Origin: Stutzerimonas stutzeri
Lineage (GTDB): Bacteria > Pseudomonadota > Gammaproteobacteria > Pseudomonadales > Pseudomonadaceae
Length of the DNA: 40,088 bases
Assembly: GCF_024448935.1 (NCBI RefSeq)
Contig: NZ_JAMOIE010000042.1
Location: forward strand, 1 to 40,088
Reading direction: 5' to 3'
Positions within the stretch are counted from its first letter, which is position 1; each line of letters opens with the position of its first letter. The position numbers were made by a program, and so were the translations under genes. Below, piece after piece: positions 17,191 to 28,080 of the stretch. The notes beneath the pieces were generated by a model. The model ran no database searches. It saw only the letters and a program-made list of their open reading frames with translations, and was not told the origin of the DNA.

Positions 17191-18018
17191 CTATCGATTC
17201 AGTTGACGCTGCGCCAGCTGCGCTGCCGAGCTGTTCGGGTAATCGGCAATGACCTGACGAAGAATTCCATTGGCCTTGTCGCGGTTGCCCAAACGTATCT
17301 CCACGTCAGCCAGCTTGTACAGCGAATCCGGCACCTTGTTGTGCTGCGGATACGCCTGGCTGACCTTGGCGAATGCCTGGCCGGCACCTTGCAGGTCACC
17401 TTTGGCGAGATTCACTTCACCCAACCAATATTGGGCATTAGCCGCATAGGGACTACTGGGGTACTTGCGCAGGAAAGCGGCAAACGCCTGACTGGCTTTG
17501 TCGAAATCCTTTGCCTTGATCAGATCAAACGCAGCGTCGTAGTACAGCTTTTCCTTTTCAGGGTCGGCTGACGGACTACTCGCCGTGCCTTGCGTCGAAG
17601 CGCCTGCTGGCGCCTGTACAGCCCCGCCGACATCCGGTGCGCCCACGGTTGAAGAATTCTGGCTAGCCGATCCGCCTGTTGAGGCACTCGACAAGCGACG
17701 GTCCAAATCTTGATAACGTTCCAGCCCTTCCTGCTTCAGGCGCTGGATCTCGTTCTGTTGCACTTCGAGCATGCCGCGCAGTTGCGCAATCTCTTCTTGC
17801 ATCTGCTGCAACTGCACGAAGAGCATCCCCTGCGCCGATGACGGAGCCGATGCTCCGCCCCCGGCATAGGCACCGCCCGTATCCGCCCCAGCGGAATAAC
17901 CCGACTCAGACGCACCACCTTGGGTTTGTGAGTCGTATTCCACCACCGGGACCTGGGCCGCCGCTAAAAGCGGTAGACCAAGCGCTATAAGCGTCAGAGC
18001 GTAACGGTGCTTGAGCAT
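17191..18018 (-). CDS. cpoB: Tol-Pal system protein CpoB (YbgF)
   Basis: CpoB links outer-membrane constriction by Tol-Pal to septal peptidoglycan synthesis. The 275-residue protein has a signal peptide (cleavage after LLAAAQ), a Gly/Ser-rich segment, a trimerising coiled coil at about residues 65-110 (FVQLQQMQEEIAQLRGMLEV), a Ser/Thr/Gly linker, and a C-terminal TPR domain at about 155-275 (YYDAAFDLIKAKDFDKASQA, KYPSSPYAANAQYWLGE). It lies six bases after pal and ends the operon. Confidence 0.95.
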   Translation of the reverse strand: MLKHRYALTLIALGLPLLAAAQVPVVEYDSQTQGGASESGYSAGADTGGAYAGGGASAPSSAQGMLFVQLQQMQEEIAQLRGMLEVQQNEIQRLKQEGLERYQDLDRRLSSASTGGSASQNSSTVGAPDVGGAVQAPAGASTQGTASSPSADPEKEKLYYDAAFDLIKAKDFDKASQAFAAFLRKYPSSPYAANAQYWLGEVNLAKGDLQGAGQAFAKVSQAYPQHNKVPDSLYKLADVEIRLGNRDKANGILRQVIADYPNSSAAQLAQRQLNR

Positions 18019-18024
18019 GGCTTA

Positions 18025-18534
18025 TTACTTACGCAGTTCAACGCGACGGTTCTGAGCCCAGGACTGCTCGTCGTTGCCCATGGCAACCGGACGCTCTTCA
18101 CCGTAGGACACCAGCTCCAGTTGAGCAGGCGATACGCCCTGCAGAACCAGATAGCGCTGCACGGCCCTGGAGCGACGCTCACCCAGCGCCATGTTGTACT
18201 CGCGGGTACCACGCTCATCGGTATGGCCTTCCAGTACGACGCGGTTGCCAGCGGACTTCAGATCCTTGGCATGAACGTCCAGCGCGCGCATGGCTTCCGG
18301 CTTCAGGTCCGAGCTGTCGTATTCGAAGTAAAAAGTGGTAATGGCGCGCAGAGCAGCTTCTTCACCGCCCATGCTGCCATCGACGGCACCGCTGTCAGCA
18401 CCATAGCCAGCGTTTGGATCAATGGCGGCAGTGGAACCTTCTCCGGAGTCATCGCCTCCCTTGGACGAACAACCAACCGCTACGGCCATAGCCAGAGCCA
18501 GCGCAGCAAACTTACCGAATTTCAGCATTTCCAT
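18025..18534 (-). CDS. pal: Peptidoglycan-associated lipoprotein Pal (OprL)
   Basis: Pal anchors the outer membrane to peptidoglycan and is moved by the TolQRAB machine. The 169-residue protein starts [16 protein letters not shown] with the lipobox AVGC (Cys22), then a flexible Gly/Ser/Asp stretch, and an OmpA-like domain ([44 protein letters not shown]). The ATG at 18534 gives the pseudomonad OprL start; the frame runs three codons further. It is 50 bases after tolB. Confidence 0.97.
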   Translation of the reverse strand: MEMLKFGKFAALALAMAVAVGCSSKGGDDSGEGSTAAIDPNAGYGADSGAVDGSMGGEEAALRAITTFYFEYDSSDLKPEAMRALDVHAKDLKSAGNRVVLEGHTDERGTREYNMALGERRSRAVQRYLVLQGVSPAQLELVSYGEERPVAMGNDEQSWAQNRRVELRK

Positions 18535-18584
18535 GTGTAACAACCCCAGGTGTGTTTTTGGTTAGGTGAAGCGTTGATACCGCA

Positions 18585-19886
18585 TCAGTTCAGGTAAGGG
18601 GACCACGATGGCTCACGGACTTCGCCTTGAGCAGTAGGAAGCGGGAGCCTAACTCGACCATTGATTGATACGAGCATCAAGACTCCCCGGCCCTGCTGGC
18701 GGGTCGCGTAGATTAGCATGGTGCCATTAGGCGCAACAGTGGGGGACTCATCCAAACTTGTCTCGGAGAGTATCCGTAAATTGCCGCGTTGCAGGTCCTG
18801 TGCCGCAACCTTGAAATTGGTATAGCCCTCCTGGCGGTGAATCATCACCAGCGTCTTTTCGTCTGCAGAGAGCTTCGGGTTGGCATTGTAGTTACCCACA
18901 AAGGTTACTCGTTCGGCATTGTTGCCACCCAGACGCTGCTTGTATATCTGAGGCTTGCCGGCGCGATCCGAGGTGAAGTAGAGCGTTTGACCATCGGAAC
19001 CCCAGAACGGCTCCGTGTCGATCGCATAATGATTGGTGAGCCGCTGCAGTTGGCGAGACCCGAGATCCATTACATAGATCTCCGGGTTGCCATCCTTCGA
19101 CAACACGAAAGCGAGGCGATTGCCGTCCGGAGAGAACGCCGGCGCACCGTTAAGCCCTTCAAAGTTGGTGATCTGCTCGCGACGACCAGTATCGACATGC
19201 TGCATGAAGATACGGGGACGTTTCTGCTCGAACGAAACGTACGCGATCCGGCGCCCGTCAGGCGAATAGCGCGGCGACAGAATCGGCTCACGCGATTGCA
19301 GCAGCGTCACGGCCCGCGCCCCGTCGTAATCGGAACGTTGCAGGGTATAACGCGTATTGGCGCCACCGAGACGCTCAACGGTCACATAAAGCAGACGCGT
19401 GGAAAATGCACCCTTGATACCCGTAAGTTTCTCGAAGGCCTGATCGGCCGCGTAATGCGCCATGTCCCGTAGCTGATCCTGACCGCCACCAACGGTCCCT
19501 GTCATGACGGGCTGTTCCGTGGTGACGTTGAACACCTCGTAGCGGATCTGCAGCTTGCCGGCCGATGGCTCGATATTGCCCACCATGACGTACTGGGCAC
19601 CCAGCGCCTTCCAATCACGAAAGATGATTTCGCTGCCGCGAGTCGGCAAGCTGATCATGTTCTGCTTTGGGATAGGCTCAAAAATACCGGTGTTGCGCAT
19701 ATCGTTACCGACGATGTCGGCCATGTCTTCAGGCAGGACAGTGCCACCCTGCCAGCCGAACGGCACCACTGCGATCGGGATCGCCCGGTCCGCGCCGCTG
19801 GTAACAACGATGTTCTTCTCCTGGGCTGTGGCATTGCCCAGCACAAACAAGAGAAGAACGATGAAACCTCGAAGGTAATTGATCAC
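18585..19886 (-). CDS. tolB: Tol-Pal system periplasmic protein TolB
   Basis: TolB is the periplasmic partner of Pal and TolA. The 433-residue product has a signal peptide ending ATAQ, an N-terminal domain (about 25-160, [13 protein letters not shown]), and a C-terminal six-bladed beta-propeller with repeated blade motifs: [54 protein letters not shown] and [19 protein letters not shown]. Its start codon overlaps the tolA stop by four bases, as usual in this operon. Confidence 0.97.
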   Translation of the reverse strand: MINYLRGFIVLLLFVLGNATAQEKNIVVTSGADRAIPIAVVPFGWQGGTVLPEDMADIVGNDMRNTGIFEPIPKQNMISLPTRGSEIIFRDWKALGAQYVMVGNIEPSAGKLQIRYEVFNVTTEQPVMTGTVGGGQDQLRDMAHYAADQAFEKLTGIKGAFSTRLLYVTVERLGGANTRYTLQRSDYDGARAVTLLQSREPILSPRYSPDGRRIAYVSFEQKRPRIFMQHVDTGRREQITNFEGLNGAPAFSPDGNRLAFVLSKDGNPEIYVMDLGSRQLQRLTNHYAIDTEPFWGSDGQTLYFTSDRAGKPQIYKQRLGGNNAERVTFVGNYNANPKLSADEKTLVMIHRQEGYTNFKVAAQDLQRGNLRILSETSLDESPTVAPNGTMLIYATRQQGRGVLMLVSINGRVRLPLPTAQGEVREPSWSPYLN

Positions 19887-20887
19887 AACGCAAGATCCTC
19901 AGGCGTAAACGTCATCGTGAACGAACGATACGGCTGAAAATCCTGAGCAGAGAGCCCCTGCATCTCGGTCAGCCGACCGATATTCTTTACTGCCGCTACT
20001 GCGGAACTGTCGAACGACGCATCGCCACTGGAACGTGAAACAGTCGCAGCGGTAATGGTGCCGTCCGGCAGCATGTTGACTCGTAGCGTTACCGACATGT
20101 TATTTCGCGCCGACGGTGGCCGAGTCCAGTTTTCAGCAGCCCGCATGCGGATGAGATCATCAAAATTGCCCGCGGTCTGGTCGCCCTGTGTATCGGCCAT
20201 CGCCTGCTGTCGTTCCGTATCATCCGAAAGTAGCTCGGCCAATGCTTGTGCCTTCTTATCTTCAGCAGCCTTACGGGCAGCGTCGGCTGCGGCTTTTTTC
20301 TTCGCCTCATCGGCGGCCTTCTTCTTTGCTGCCTCAGCAGCCGCTTTTTTCTTTGCCTCTTCTGCAGCTTTCTTTTTTGCCGCGTCGGCAGCGGCCTTCT
20401 TTTTCGCTTCCTCGGCGACTTTTTTCTTCTGCGCTTCTTCGGCCGCTTTTTTCTTGGCTATCTCCGCCTGCTTCAGCTGCTCGGCTTTTTTTGCTTCATC
20501 TGCTTTCTTGGCTTCGGCAGCTTTCTTCACTGCATCAGCCTTGGCTGCCTCGGCGTTTCGAGCCTCATCAGCCTTTTTTTGTTCCGCAGCTTTTGCGGCC
20601 GCCTGCTTTTGCTGTTCGACCTTGCGCTGCTCCAGCTGCTCGGCTTCGTACTGCTTGGCAGCGGTTTTCTGCGCTTCGCCCGCAATTTTCTGGTTCGTTT
20701 GTACTTTGGCCTGGCTCTGGGATTTGAGCTGATACAGGGTGGCCTGAACGATAGGCCTGGATGGGGGCAGCTCCGGCGTCATGGCGAAGCTGACGAAAAG
20801 CATCCCGAATATGATGACATGCAGGCCCACCGCCAAAATGGTGGGCCAGTAGAGACTCTCAGAGCGCGAACGATCCGGCTGTTGCAT
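19883..20887 (-). CDS. tolA: Cell envelope protein TolA
   Basis: TolA spans the periplasm and passes proton-motive energy from TolQR to TolB-Pal. The 334-residue protein has a membrane anchor at about 13-35, a long Ala/Lys/Glu-rich helix at about 70-225 made of repeats such as [19 protein letters not shown], and the C-terminal domain III ([37 protein letters not shown]). The ATG at 20887 overlaps the tolR stop (TGATG). A TTG directly before it is also possible but unlikely. The antisense frame across the repeat is open only because of the codon bias. Confidence 0.96.
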   Translation of the reverse strand: MQQPDRSRSESLYWPTILAVGLHVIIFGMLFVSFAMTPELPPSRPIVQATLYQLKSQSQAKVQTNQKIAGEAQKTAAKQYEAEQLEQRKVEQQKQAAAKAAEQKKADEARNAEAAKADAVKKAAEAKKADEAKKAEQLKQAEIAKKKAAEEAQKKKVAEEAKKKAAADAAKKKAAEEAKKKAAAEAAKKKAADEAKKKAAADAARKAAEDKKAQALAELLSDDTERQQAMADTQGDQTAGNFDDLIRMRAAENWTRPPSARNNMSVTLRVNMLPDGTITAATVSRSSGDASFDSSAVAAVKNIGRLTEMQGLSAQDFQPYRSFTMTFTPEDLAL

Positions 20888-21339
20888 CAAGGTGCCTCGG
20901 TAATCAGGCCGACGTTACCCACGCCCGCTTCCTGCAGTCCGCCCATGGCCGCCATTACCGAACCGTAATCCACGGCTTTATCGCCTCGCACGAAGACCTG
21001 GATCTGCTTACCCTGACTGCGGTTCTGGTTCATGATCGCGGTGACCGCCTTGGTCATTTCCTCGAGCGTCAACGCCTTGTCCTGGACGGTATCGGTGTCG
21101 ACCTCGCTGCCGATGTTCCAGTAATAGGTCTTGTCGGCTTTGATCGAGATTGTCAGCACCTGCGCAGCGTTATCCTGAGGCAGCACTTCGCTGCTGACCT
21201 TTGGCAGGTCGACCTTTACACCCTGATTGAGCATTGGGGCAGTCACCATGAAGATCACCAGCAGTACCAACATCACGTCGATGTACGGCACCACGTTCAT
21301 CTCGGCGACGGGTTTGCGTCTGTTGCGAATTCTTGCCAT
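20887..21339 (-). CDS. tolR: Tol-Pal system inner-membrane protein TolR
   Basis: TolR is the ExbD/MotB-like partner of TolQ and forms part of the proton channel. The 150-residue protein begins with basic residues and the conserved AEMNVVPYIDVMLVLLVIFMV, where the aspartate in the single membrane helix (about residue 21) carries the proton. The periplasmic domain follows, with VFVRGDKAVDYGSVM near the C-terminus. It lies 12 bases after tolQ and shares its last bases with the tolA start. Confidence 0.97.
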   Translation of the reverse strand: MARIRNRRKPVAEMNVVPYIDVMLVLLVIFMVTAPMLNQGVKVDLPKVSSEVLPQDNAAQVLTISIKADKTYYWNIGSEVDTDTVQDKALTLEEMTKAVTAIMNQNRSQGKQIQVFVRGDKAVDYGSVMAAMGGLQEAGVGNVGLITEAP

Positions 21340-21351
21340 GGCCAGCGGGCC

Positions 21352-22044
21352 TCACTCTTCGGAGGTGTGAACTTTGCGATGGAGGATCGCCTGGAACTCG
21401 TCGGCAAAGGTGTAGTAACGGCCGATGAGCATCTCGCCACGCGCCACGAAGCGGTTGTAAGCGATGACCGCTGGAATCGCCGCAAAAAGCCCGATCGCCG
21501 TGGCAATCAGTGCTTCGGCGATACCTGGCGCAACGGTCGCCAAGGTGGCTTGCTGAACCTGCGCCAGCCCGCGGAAGGAGTTCATGATGCCCCAAACGGT
21601 ACCGAACAGACCGATATAAGGGCTGGTCGAACCAACGGTTGCGAGGAACGGCAGGCCCTGCTCGAGCTTTTCTTCTTCGCGGGAGATGGCCACTCGCATC
21701 GCACGGTTCACACCATCCATAACCGCGTCCGGATCGACGCCCTGCTGCTGACGCAGGCGGGAAAACTCTTTGAAACCTGCCCGGAAAATCTGCTCGACGC
21801 CCGAGTCCGGGTCCGGATTGCTTCCGGCCTGCCGGTAGAGCTTGGACAGGTCGATACCCGACCAGAAACGCTCCTCGAAAGCGTCCAGCGCACGCTTGGC
21901 GGCGCGGATCATATTGCCGCGCTGAAAAATCAGGATCCATGAAGTCACCGAGGCGCCTACCAGGATCAGCATGACCAGCTGAACCACAAAGCTGGCGTTG
22001 CTGATCAGGCTCCACATGGACATATGATCGACGTTGGATTCCAC
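21352..22044 (-). CDS. tolQ: Tol-Pal system inner-membrane protein TolQ
   Basis: TolQ (MotA/ExbB family) forms the pentameric motor around TolR. The 230-residue protein has three membrane helices: about 15-37, 135-160 (GSTSPYIGLFGTVWGIMNSF, the conserved ion-channel helix) and 170-192 (IAEALIATAIGLFAAIPAVI). The start is GTG at 22044 with AGGAG seven bases upstream. It overlaps nothing but follows ybgC by only two bases, which shows a single transcript. Confidence 0.97.
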   Translation of the reverse strand: MESNVDHMSMWSLISNASFVVQLVMLILVGASVTSWILIFQRGNMIRAAKRALDAFEERFWSGIDLSKLYRQAGSNPDPDSGVEQIFRAGFKEFSRLRQQQGVDPDAVMDGVNRAMRVAISREEEKLEQGLPFLATVGSTSPYIGLFGTVWGIMNSFRGLAQVQQATLATVAPGIAEALIATAIGLFAAIPAVIAYNRFVARGEMLIGRYYTFADEFQAILHRKVHTSEE

Positions 22045-22046
22045 GC

Positions 22047-22490
22047 TTACTCTCCTGCTGGGGGTAGACCCGACCCGACGAAAGCGACACGAAGCAGCTC
22101 GGGAATGGGACGGGGTTTCAAACTCTCGGTGCGCACACAGGCCACCACGAACTGCCCTTCACAGAGCAGTACATCATCGTCAGCTCGCCGCACCTGCTGC
22201 TTGAAACGCAGGCTTGCACGCTTGACCTCGACCACTTCGGCTGTTACCAGCAACTCATCGTCCAGACGCGCCGGAGCGTGGTAACGCGCTTCACTCGAAT
22301 GCACGACGAAAAGCAGGTCTTCACCAACCAGCTGCGACTGGGCGAAACCCAGGCTGCGCAACCGCTCGGTACGGGCCCGCTCCATGAACTTGAGATAATT
22401 GACGTAATAAACGATGCCGCCCGCATCGGTATCTTCGTAATACACGCGACAGCGATGGGAGAACGATTGAGCTAGTGATTCCGCGCGCAT
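22047..22490 (-). CDS. ybgC: Tol-Pal system-associated acyl-CoA thioesterase YbgC
   Basis: A 4HBT hot-dog thioesterase that hydrolyses acyl-CoA thioesters and accompanies tolQRAB in most gammaproteobacteria. The 147-residue product has the signature [20 protein letters not shown] with the catalytic aspartate, and ends in a less conserved tail. I take the ATG at 22490 ([10 protein letters not shown]), the usual start; a TTG 27 bases further upstream extends the frame. It is the first gene of the tol operon, with ruvB 51 bases before it. Confidence 0.94.
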   Translation of the reverse strand: MRAESLAQSFSHRCRVYYEDTDAGGIVYYVNYLKFMERARTERLRSLGFAQSQLVGEDLLFVVHSSEARYHAPARLDDELLVTAEVVEVKRASLRFKQQVRRADDDVLLCEGQFVVACVRTESLKPRPIPELLRVAFVGSGLPPAGE

Positions 22491-22541
22491 ACTAGTGCCA
22501 GGCCCTGCAATTGCCAATCGGGTAAAACAAACAAATTTTCG

Positions 22542-23594
22542 TCACTCTGTGTCGCCACTGAAAAGGTCGGGAGCCGGTGTATCGCCCAAGCGTTTTGGCA
22601 GATTCAAACCAAAATGCAGATAGGCGTGACGCGTGACGACGCGCCCCCTCGGGGTGCGCATGATGTAACCCTGCTGGATCAGATAGGGCTCAAGCACATC
22701 CTCGATGGTGTGACGTTCTTCGCTGATAGCAGCGGCAAGGCTGTCGATGCCAACCGGACCGCCATCGAACTTCTCGATCAGGGTCAGCAGCAAACGGCGA
22801 TCCTGGTGATCCAGACCGCGCTCGTCGACATCGAGCATGTTCAGCGCGATGTCTGCGGTACTGCGGCTGATCTCGCCGTTACCGCGCACTTCGGCGAAAT
22901 CACGCACCCGACGGAGCAGGCGATTGGCAATACGCGGCGTACCACGGGCGCGACGGGCGATTTCGACAGCCCCTTCCGCCTCGATAGGTAGACCGAGGAT
23001 TCCGGCTGATCGAGTTACGATCGTCGCCAGGTCAGGCGTCGAGTAGAACTCGAGACGTTGGACGATACCGAAACGATCGCGCAGCGGATTGGTGAGCATG
23101 CCGGCCCGCGTCGTCGCGCCAACCAGGGTGAACGGTGGTAAGTCGAGTTTGATCGAGCGTGCCGCTGGGCCCTCACCGATCATGATGTCGAGCTGAAAAT
23201 CCTCCATCGCGGGATAAAGCACTTCCTCCACGATTGGCGGCAGTCGATGGATCTCGTCGACGAACAGGACATCACCCTCTTCCAGGTTCGTCAGCAACGC
23301 CGCAAGATCACCCGGCCGCTCAAGCACCGGGCCTGAGGTGCTTTTGATCGAGACACCCATTTCTTGGGCGATGATGTTGGCCAGCGTGGTCTTACCCAGC
23401 CCTGGCGGACCAAAGATAAGCGTGTGATCCAGCGATTCTTTGCGCCCACGCGCCGCACGGATGAAGAGATCCATCTGCTCGCACACAACCGGCTGACCAA
23501 TATATTCTGCAAGACTCAGCGGACGGATGGCGCGGTCGGACTGCTCTTCGCGGTCCCGACCGGTGGCAGCCATCAGACGATCAGCTTCGATCAT
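22542..23594 (-). CDS. ruvB: Holliday junction branch migration helicase RuvB
   Basis: RuvB is the hexameric AAA+ motor that drives branch migration with RuvA. The 350-residue protein has Walker [12 protein letters not shown], Walker [10 protein letters not shown], sensor I GATTRAG with TNPLRDRFG, and the C-terminal winged helix ([19 protein letters not shown]) that contacts DNA. Normal length. It follows ruvA after an unusually wide 156-base gap (23595-23750) in which I see no gene. Confidence 0.98.
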   Translation of the reverse strand: MIEADRLMAATGRDREEQSDRAIRPLSLAEYIGQPVVCEQMDLFIRAARGRKESLDHTLIFGPPGLGKTTLANIIAQEMGVSIKSTSGPVLERPGDLAALLTNLEEGDVLFVDEIHRLPPIVEEVLYPAMEDFQLDIMIGEGPAARSIKLDLPPFTLVGATTRAGMLTNPLRDRFGIVQRLEFYSTPDLATIVTRSAGILGLPIEAEGAVEIARRARGTPRIANRLLRRVRDFAEVRGNGEISRSTADIALNMLDVDERGLDHQDRRLLLTLIEKFDGGPVGIDSLAAAISEERHTIEDVLEPYLIQQGYIMRTPRGRVVTRHAYLHFGLNLPKRLGDTPAPDLFSGDTE

Positions 23595-23750
23595 AACCGC
23601 TCACCCTTGCTGAACTCCGGATCAGGCAGAGCGCAGATGGTTCGCGAGATCAGGCACCACCCGGGCAACTCGCCGCGGTCGCAGGGAAGCGAATAACGCT
23701 GCAGGCCTAACGTGGCGAGCAACCCAGCAAAAAAAACTCGAGCAACCACG

Positions 23751-24356
23751 CTAGACCATTCCCTTCAGTGCACGGCGGATCAGGTCTTCACTGCTCAAAT
23801 CGTCTTCCTGTACGGCGGCTACGGCACGGCTCGCCTCTTGCGGCTTGAAGCCAAGGGAGATCAACGCACTGACGGCATCACTCTCGGCGCTTGAGACTGC
23901 CACAGCCCTTCGAGGTTCCACCACCAAGGTAGCGATGGACGGCATGGTCTCCCAGGCCTTGAAGCGATCCTTCAGTTCGACCAACAGGCGCTCGGCAGTC
24001 TTCTTGCCGACCCCGGGAATTTTGACCAGCACCGAGGTGTCCTGCGCCTGGACACAACGCACCAGCTCATCCACCTCAAGGCCGGACATAAGGGCCAAGG
24101 CAAGCTTGGGCCCGACACCGTTCAGCCGAATCAGTTCGCGAAACAGTTCGCGATCGCGCTTTTCGGCAAAACCGTAAAGCAGATGCGCATCTTCACGCAC
24201 CACCAGATGGGTGTGGAGCGTGACGGGCTCACCCACCGAAGGCAGGCGATACAGTGTAGTCATGGGCACTTCGAGCTCGTAGCCGATGCCGTTGACATCG
24301 AGAATCAGATGAGGCGGCTGCTTTTCCGCCAAGGTACCGCGCAAGCGTCCAATCAC
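23751..24356 (-). CDS. ruvA: Holliday junction branch migration protein RuvA
   Basis: RuvA binds the four-way junction and loads RuvB. The 201-residue protein has the N-terminal OB fold (VIGRLRGTL), the two helix-hairpin-helix motifs in the middle ([35 protein letters not shown]), and the C-terminal RuvB-contacting domain ([19 protein letters not shown]). The start is GTG at 24356, with AGGA nine bases upstream; the ORF is open to an ATG at 24410, but 201 residues is the usual length. Confidence 0.97.
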   Translation of the reverse strand: MIGRLRGTLAEKQPPHLILDVNGIGYELEVPMTTLYRLPSVGEPVTLHTHLVVREDAHLLYGFAEKRDRELFRELIRLNGVGPKLALALMSGLEVDELVRCVQAQDTSVLVKIPGVGKKTAERLLVELKDRFKAWETMPSIATLVVEPRRAVAVSSAESDAVSALISLGFKPQEASRAVAAVQEDDLSSEDLIRRALKGMV

Positions 24357-24436
24357 GTTGATAGATCCTCGTTCGATCGAGCTGTCGCCGATCGGATTTT
24401 GCTCGTACACCCTTCAAACAACACCGGTGAACTCAG

Positions 24437-24961
24437 CTACAGCCGCAGGCGCCCGCCTCTTCGCTTGGCACCGGCAAGACCGTGTGGAATCAGGCTCTGA
24501 CGATGATGTGCATGACACAAGGCAATGGCCAGCGCGTCAGAGGCGTCGATTTGCGGTTTCTGCGTCAATTTCAACAGATGCATCACCATCATCTGCACAT
24601 GCAGCTTGTCCGCCCCGCCAGTTCCTGCAATCGCCTGTTTGACCTGCGTGGCGGTGTACTCCGATATCTCTAACCCCTGCTCAGCGGCTGCTACGATTGC
24701 CGCCCCTCGCGCCTGCCCCAGCTTCAATGCGGAGTCGGCGTTGCGTGCCATGAACACCTGCTCGATGCCCATCGTCACAGGACCATGGAGCCTGATGACT
24801 TCGCTGACGCCGCAGAATACCGCCTGCAAGCGCGCCGAAAGCTCACCGCTGCCGGTCCGAATGCAGCCCGACGCTACATATTCGCAGCTGCGACCATTAT
24901 CCCGCACTACGCCGTAGCCGGTGATCCGTGACCCCGGGTCTATCCCCAGAATAAGTGTCAT
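24437..24961 (-). CDS. ruvC: Holliday junction endonuclease RuvC
   Basis: RuvC cuts Holliday junctions symmetrically. The 174-residue product begins [19 protein letters not shown] with the first catalytic aspartate, carries the second acidic residue in [19 protein letters not shown], and the last pair in [17 protein letters not shown] run of basic residues ends the protein. The ATG at 24961 gives the normal length. It is first in ruvCAB and follows yebC with a strong terminator between, so the ruv genes have their own promoter in 24962-25056. Confidence 0.97.
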   Translation of the reverse strand: MTLILGIDPGSRITGYGVVRDNGRSCEYVASGCIRTGSGELSARLQAVFCGVSEVIRLHGPVTMGIEQVFMARNADSALKLGQARGAAIVAAAEQGLEISEYTATQVKQAIAGTGGADKLHVQMMVMHLLKLTQKPQIDASDALAIALCHAHHRQSLIPHGLAGAKRRGGRLRL

Positions 24962-25056
24962 GCGGTCGCCATACTGTCTATTTATCCAGCCACCAGTATA
25001 AGGACGCCCCGTCGCGGCGACCAGCGACATAACGGGACGCCAAGCTCGGCGCCAAC

Positions 25057-25092
25057 AAAAAAAAGCCGGAAGCACGCTCGGTGACTTCCGGC
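25057..25092 (-). terminator. Rho-independent terminator after yebC
   Basis: On the minus strand an 8-bp perfect stem (GCCGGAAG / CTTCCGGC, loop of 12) is followed by eight T. It lies 20 bases past the yebC stop codon and is the strongest terminator in the window. Confidence 0.92.
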
Positions 25093-25112
25093 TCTCAGCT
25101 CAACGCAACGGA

Positions 25113-25859
25113 TCAGTCCAGCTGCTCCATGATTTCATCCGGAATCTCGGCGTTATGGTAGACGTTCTGCACGTCATCGAGATCCTCCAGCGCATCGATC
25201 AGGCACAGCACCTTCTGTGCGGTCTCCAGGTCGGTGAGCGGCGCGGAGATCGAAGGAATCATCGCAATATCTGCTTCCTCACCTTTGAAGCCGGCGGCAA
25301 CCAGTGCCTCGTTGACGGCATGGAAATCCGTGAAGCTGGTTGATACTAGAGCCGAGCCGTCGTCGCCCATTTCCACGTCATCGGCGCCGGCTTCGAGTGC
25401 GGCCTCCATTAGAGCGTCCTCCTCTACACCCGCCGCAAAGCTGATCTGCCCTTTGCGATCGAACATGTAGGCAACCGAGCCATCCGTACCAAGGTTGCCG
25501 CCATGCCTGCTGAAGGCATGACGTACTTCTGCAGCTGTACGGTTACGGTTATCAGTCATGGCCTCGACAATGATGGCGACCCCGCTAGGCGCATAGCCTT
25601 CATAGGTCAACTCGACGACGTTGTCGGCCTCATTGTTGCCAGCGCCGCGCGCAATGGCACGATCGATGACATCCCGCGACATATTCGCCACCAAGGCTTT
25701 ATCCACCGCCAACCGCAGGCGCGGATTGTCTGCAGGAACAGGCCCGCTCTTCGCGGCAACCGTCAGCTCGCGAATGAGCTTGGTGAAGATCTTACCGCGC
25801 TTGGCGTCCTGACGCCCCTTGCGGTGCTTGATGTTGGCCCATTTGGAATGACCAGCCAT
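25113..25859 (-). CDS. yebC: YebC/PmpR family transcriptional regulator
   Basis: YebC-family proteins bind DNA as regulators, and some relieve ribosome stalling; the P. aeruginosa member PmpR represses the quinolone quorum system. The 248-residue product begins [20 protein letters not shown], the invariant family start, and holds [34 protein letters not shown] and [24 protein letters not shown] lies six bases before the ATG. It sits between aspS and ruvC as in other pseudomonads. Confidence 0.96.
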   Translation of the reverse strand: MAGHSKWANIKHRKGRQDAKRGKIFTKLIRELTVAAKSGPVPADNPRLRLAVDKALVANMSRDVIDRAIARGAGNNEADNVVELTYEGYAPSGVAIIVEAMTDNRNRTAAEVRHAFSRHGGNLGTDGSVAYMFDRKGQISFAAGVEEDALMEAALEAGADDVEMGDDGSALVSTSFTDFHAVNEALVAAGFKGEEADIAMIPSISAPLTDLETAQKVLCLIDALEDLDDVQNVYHNAEIPDEIMEQLD

Positions 25860-25901
25860 TAACTGCCTCCCTTTGCGATCAACTTTTCATCGTGCTGAAA
25901 C

Positions 25902-25927
25902 CAAGAGCCAGGCTTCCCTGGGCTCTT
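25902..25927 (-). terminator. Hairpin after aspS, possible terminator
   Basis: An 11-bp stem (CAAGAGCCAGG / CCTGGGCTCTTG, one bulged G, loop CTTC) lies seven bases past the aspS stop. On the minus strand it is followed by GGTTTC, a poor T-run, so it may only slow polymerase, and aspS and yebC may be partly co-transcribed. Confidence 0.5.
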
Positions 25928-25933
25928 GTGCCG

Positions 25934-27709
25934 TCATTCGGCTTTCGGCTGCTCACGCAGGCGAATGTGCAACTCACGCAACGCCTTGCCATCCACCGCA
26001 CCCGGTGCCTGGGTCATGACGTCTGCGGCGCTCTGTGTTTTCGGGAAAGCTATGACTTCACGAATCGACTGTGCGCCGGCCATCAGCATCACCAGGCGAT
26101 CGAGGCCGAACGCCAGACCGCCATGTGGCGGCGCGCCGAATTTGAGCGCATCGAGCAGGAAGCCAAACTTTTCGTCCTGTTCTGCCTCGTCGATACCCAG
26201 AATGCGGAACACGGTCTGCTGCATTTCCTTGTGGTGAATACGGATCGAACCACCACCCAACTCGGTTCCGTTAAGAACCATGTCGTACGCACGCGACAGC
26301 GCACCCGCCGGGTTGGCTTCCAGCTCCTTCGGCGTGCACTTGGGTGCGGTGAACGGATGATGCAGCGCGCTGAGCGAGCCGTCATCGTTCTCCTCGAACA
26401 TCGGGAAGTCGACGACCCACATCGGCGCCCACTCGCAGGTCAACAGCTTCAGGTCATGGCCAAGCTTGATGCGCAGCGCACCCAGCGCCTCGGATACGAT
26501 CTTGGCCTTATCCGCACCAAAGAAGACGATGTCCCCGTCAACGGCACCAACGCGATCAAGGATCACGTTTAGCTTGTCTTCCGGAATGTTCTTCACGATC
26601 GGAGACTGCAGTCCCTCTACGCCTTTAGCGCGCTCGTTAACCTTAATGTACGCCAGACCCTTGGCACCGTAGATGCCGACGAACTGGGTGTAGTCGTCGA
26701 TCTGCTTGCGCGGCATGCTCGCCCCGCCCGGGACGCGCAGCGCGGCGACACGGCACTTGGGATCGTTCGCCGGCCCGCTGAATACCTTGAACTCGACCTG
26801 CTGCAGCTGATCGGCAACGTCGACCAATTCCAGCGGGATACGCAAGTCCGGCTTGTCCGAGCCATAACGACGCATGGCTTCTTCGAACGGCATGTGCGGG
26901 AACTCGCCGAACTCGACGTCCAGCACTTCCTTGAACAGTTTGCGCACCATGCCCTCGCTGATTCCGATGATGTCGGATTCTTCGAGAAAGCTGGTTTCGA
27001 TGTCGATCTGGGTGAATTCCGGCTGACGATCGGCGCGAAGGTCCTCGTCACGGAAACACTTGGCGATCTGGTAGTAACGGTCGAAACCCGCAACCATCAG
27101 CAGCTGCTTGAACAGCTGCGGCGACTGGGGCAGCGCGAAGAAGCTACCGGCATGGGTACGGCTAGGCACCAGGTAATCACGCGCACCCTCAGGAGTCGGA
27201 CGCCCGAGAATAGGCGTTTCAACGTCGAGAAAGCCATTTTCGTCTAGGTAGCGGCGGATGCTGGCAGTGATTCTCGAGCGCAGCTTGAGCTTCTCGGCCA
27301 TTTCCGGACGACGAAGGTCGATGAAACGATAGCGTAGGCGAGTTTCCTCACCTACGTCACTGTATTCATTGAGGGGGAATGGCGGGGTTTCCGCCTCGTT
27401 CAGAACTTCGAGTTCGTAACCCAATACTTCGATGGCGCCGGATGTCATGTTCGGGTTGACCGCACCGGCCGGGCGCAGGCGCACCTTGCCGGTAATCCTG
27501 ATTACGTATTCGCTGCGCACCTTGTCTGCAGCAGCGAAAGTCTCGGCACGGTCGGGATCGAACACGACCTGAGCCAGGCCCTCGCGGTCACGCACATCCA
27601 GAAAGATGACCCCGCCGTGGTCACGGCGACGGTGAACCCAGCCGCAAAGAGTGATTTCCTGGCCGTCCAGGCTTTCGTTCAACTGGCCGCAATAGTGGCT
27701 GCGCATCAT
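25934..27709 (-). CDS. aspS: Aspartyl-tRNA synthetase
   Basis: AspRS charges tRNA-Asp; in pseudomonads it is thought to be the relaxed form that also charges tRNA-Asn for GatCAB. The 591-residue class II enzyme has an N-terminal OB fold ([20 protein letters not shown]), motif 1 near DYLVPSR, motif 2 [20 protein letters not shown], the bacterial GAD insertion, and motif 3 [15 protein letters not shown] start at 27709 ([11 protein letters not shown]), giving the usual length; the frame is open to 27730. A long leader of about 170 bases lies between the -10 box at 27887 and this start. Confidence 0.97.
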   Translation of the reverse strand: MMRSHYCGQLNESLDGQEITLCGWVHRRRDHGGVIFLDVRDREGLAQVVFDPDRAETFAAADKVRSEYVIRITGKVRLRPAGAVNPNMTSGAIEVLGYELEVLNEAETPPFPLNEYSDVGEETRLRYRFIDLRRPEMAEKLKLRSRITASIRRYLDENGFLDVETPILGRPTPEGARDYLVPSRTHAGSFFALPQSPQLFKQLLMVAGFDRYYQIAKCFRDEDLRADRQPEFTQIDIETSFLEESDIIGISEGMVRKLFKEVLDVEFGEFPHMPFEEAMRRYGSDKPDLRIPLELVDVADQLQQVEFKVFSGPANDPKCRVAALRVPGGASMPRKQIDDYTQFVGIYGAKGLAYIKVNERAKGVEGLQSPIVKNIPEDKLNVILDRVGAVDGDIVFFGADKAKIVSEALGALRIKLGHDLKLLTCEWAPMWVVDFPMFEENDDGSLSALHHPFTAPKCTPKELEANPAGALSRAYDMVLNGTELGGGSIRIHHKEMQQTVFRILGIDEAEQDEKFGFLLDALKFGAPPHGGLAFGLDRLVMLMAGAQSIREVIAFPKTQSAADVMTQAPGAVDGKALRELHIRLREQPKAE

Positions 27710-27886
27710 GGTGAGGTTCGCTTCTCGCATCTTGGAAATTCGTTGGGTCGCTTGAATCGCGACTGTGCAGGCGGCTGCCTAGTGGCGCCCGCCTGGAATA
27801 TCAATCGTCGGCAATGGAAGGATCAAGCACCAGCACCGCAGCGCTTCCTCGCACGGCAACAACGAGCCGCCCGACACAAGCGCGGG

Positions 27887-27892
27887 ATTATA
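27887..27892 (-). promoter_or_regulatory. Possible -10 box of the aspS promoter in the aspS-dps gap
   Basis: The minus strand carries a perfect TATAAT at 27892-27887. No good -35 hexamer stands 17 bases away; a TTGAAA is only 12 bases upstream. This is the only promoter-like site I can support in the gap 27710-28080 between aspS and the divergent dps gene. The remainder shows no reading frame of note. Confidence 0.4.
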
Positions 27893-28080
27893 TCTGCATA
27901 ATCATTTCAACGCAGCCGGCTGCCGATAGGGTCAAGCAATCGTGCCAATAACCATCCATTTTGAACCGAATCCGTCTTTGAGGCTTCAAACCCCTATATC
28001 GCGCTGCCAGCGCAGCAGTTCACCAAAGACACTCTATTTCTGGCATAAAGATCAGCGAATTCACCAAACGGGAGAAAACC

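Noticed and set aside
20055..20732. Long antisense frame over tolA coding a Phe/Ala-rich protein
   Set aside because: It mirrors the Ala/Lys repeat of TolA; codon bias keeps it open and it has no family features.
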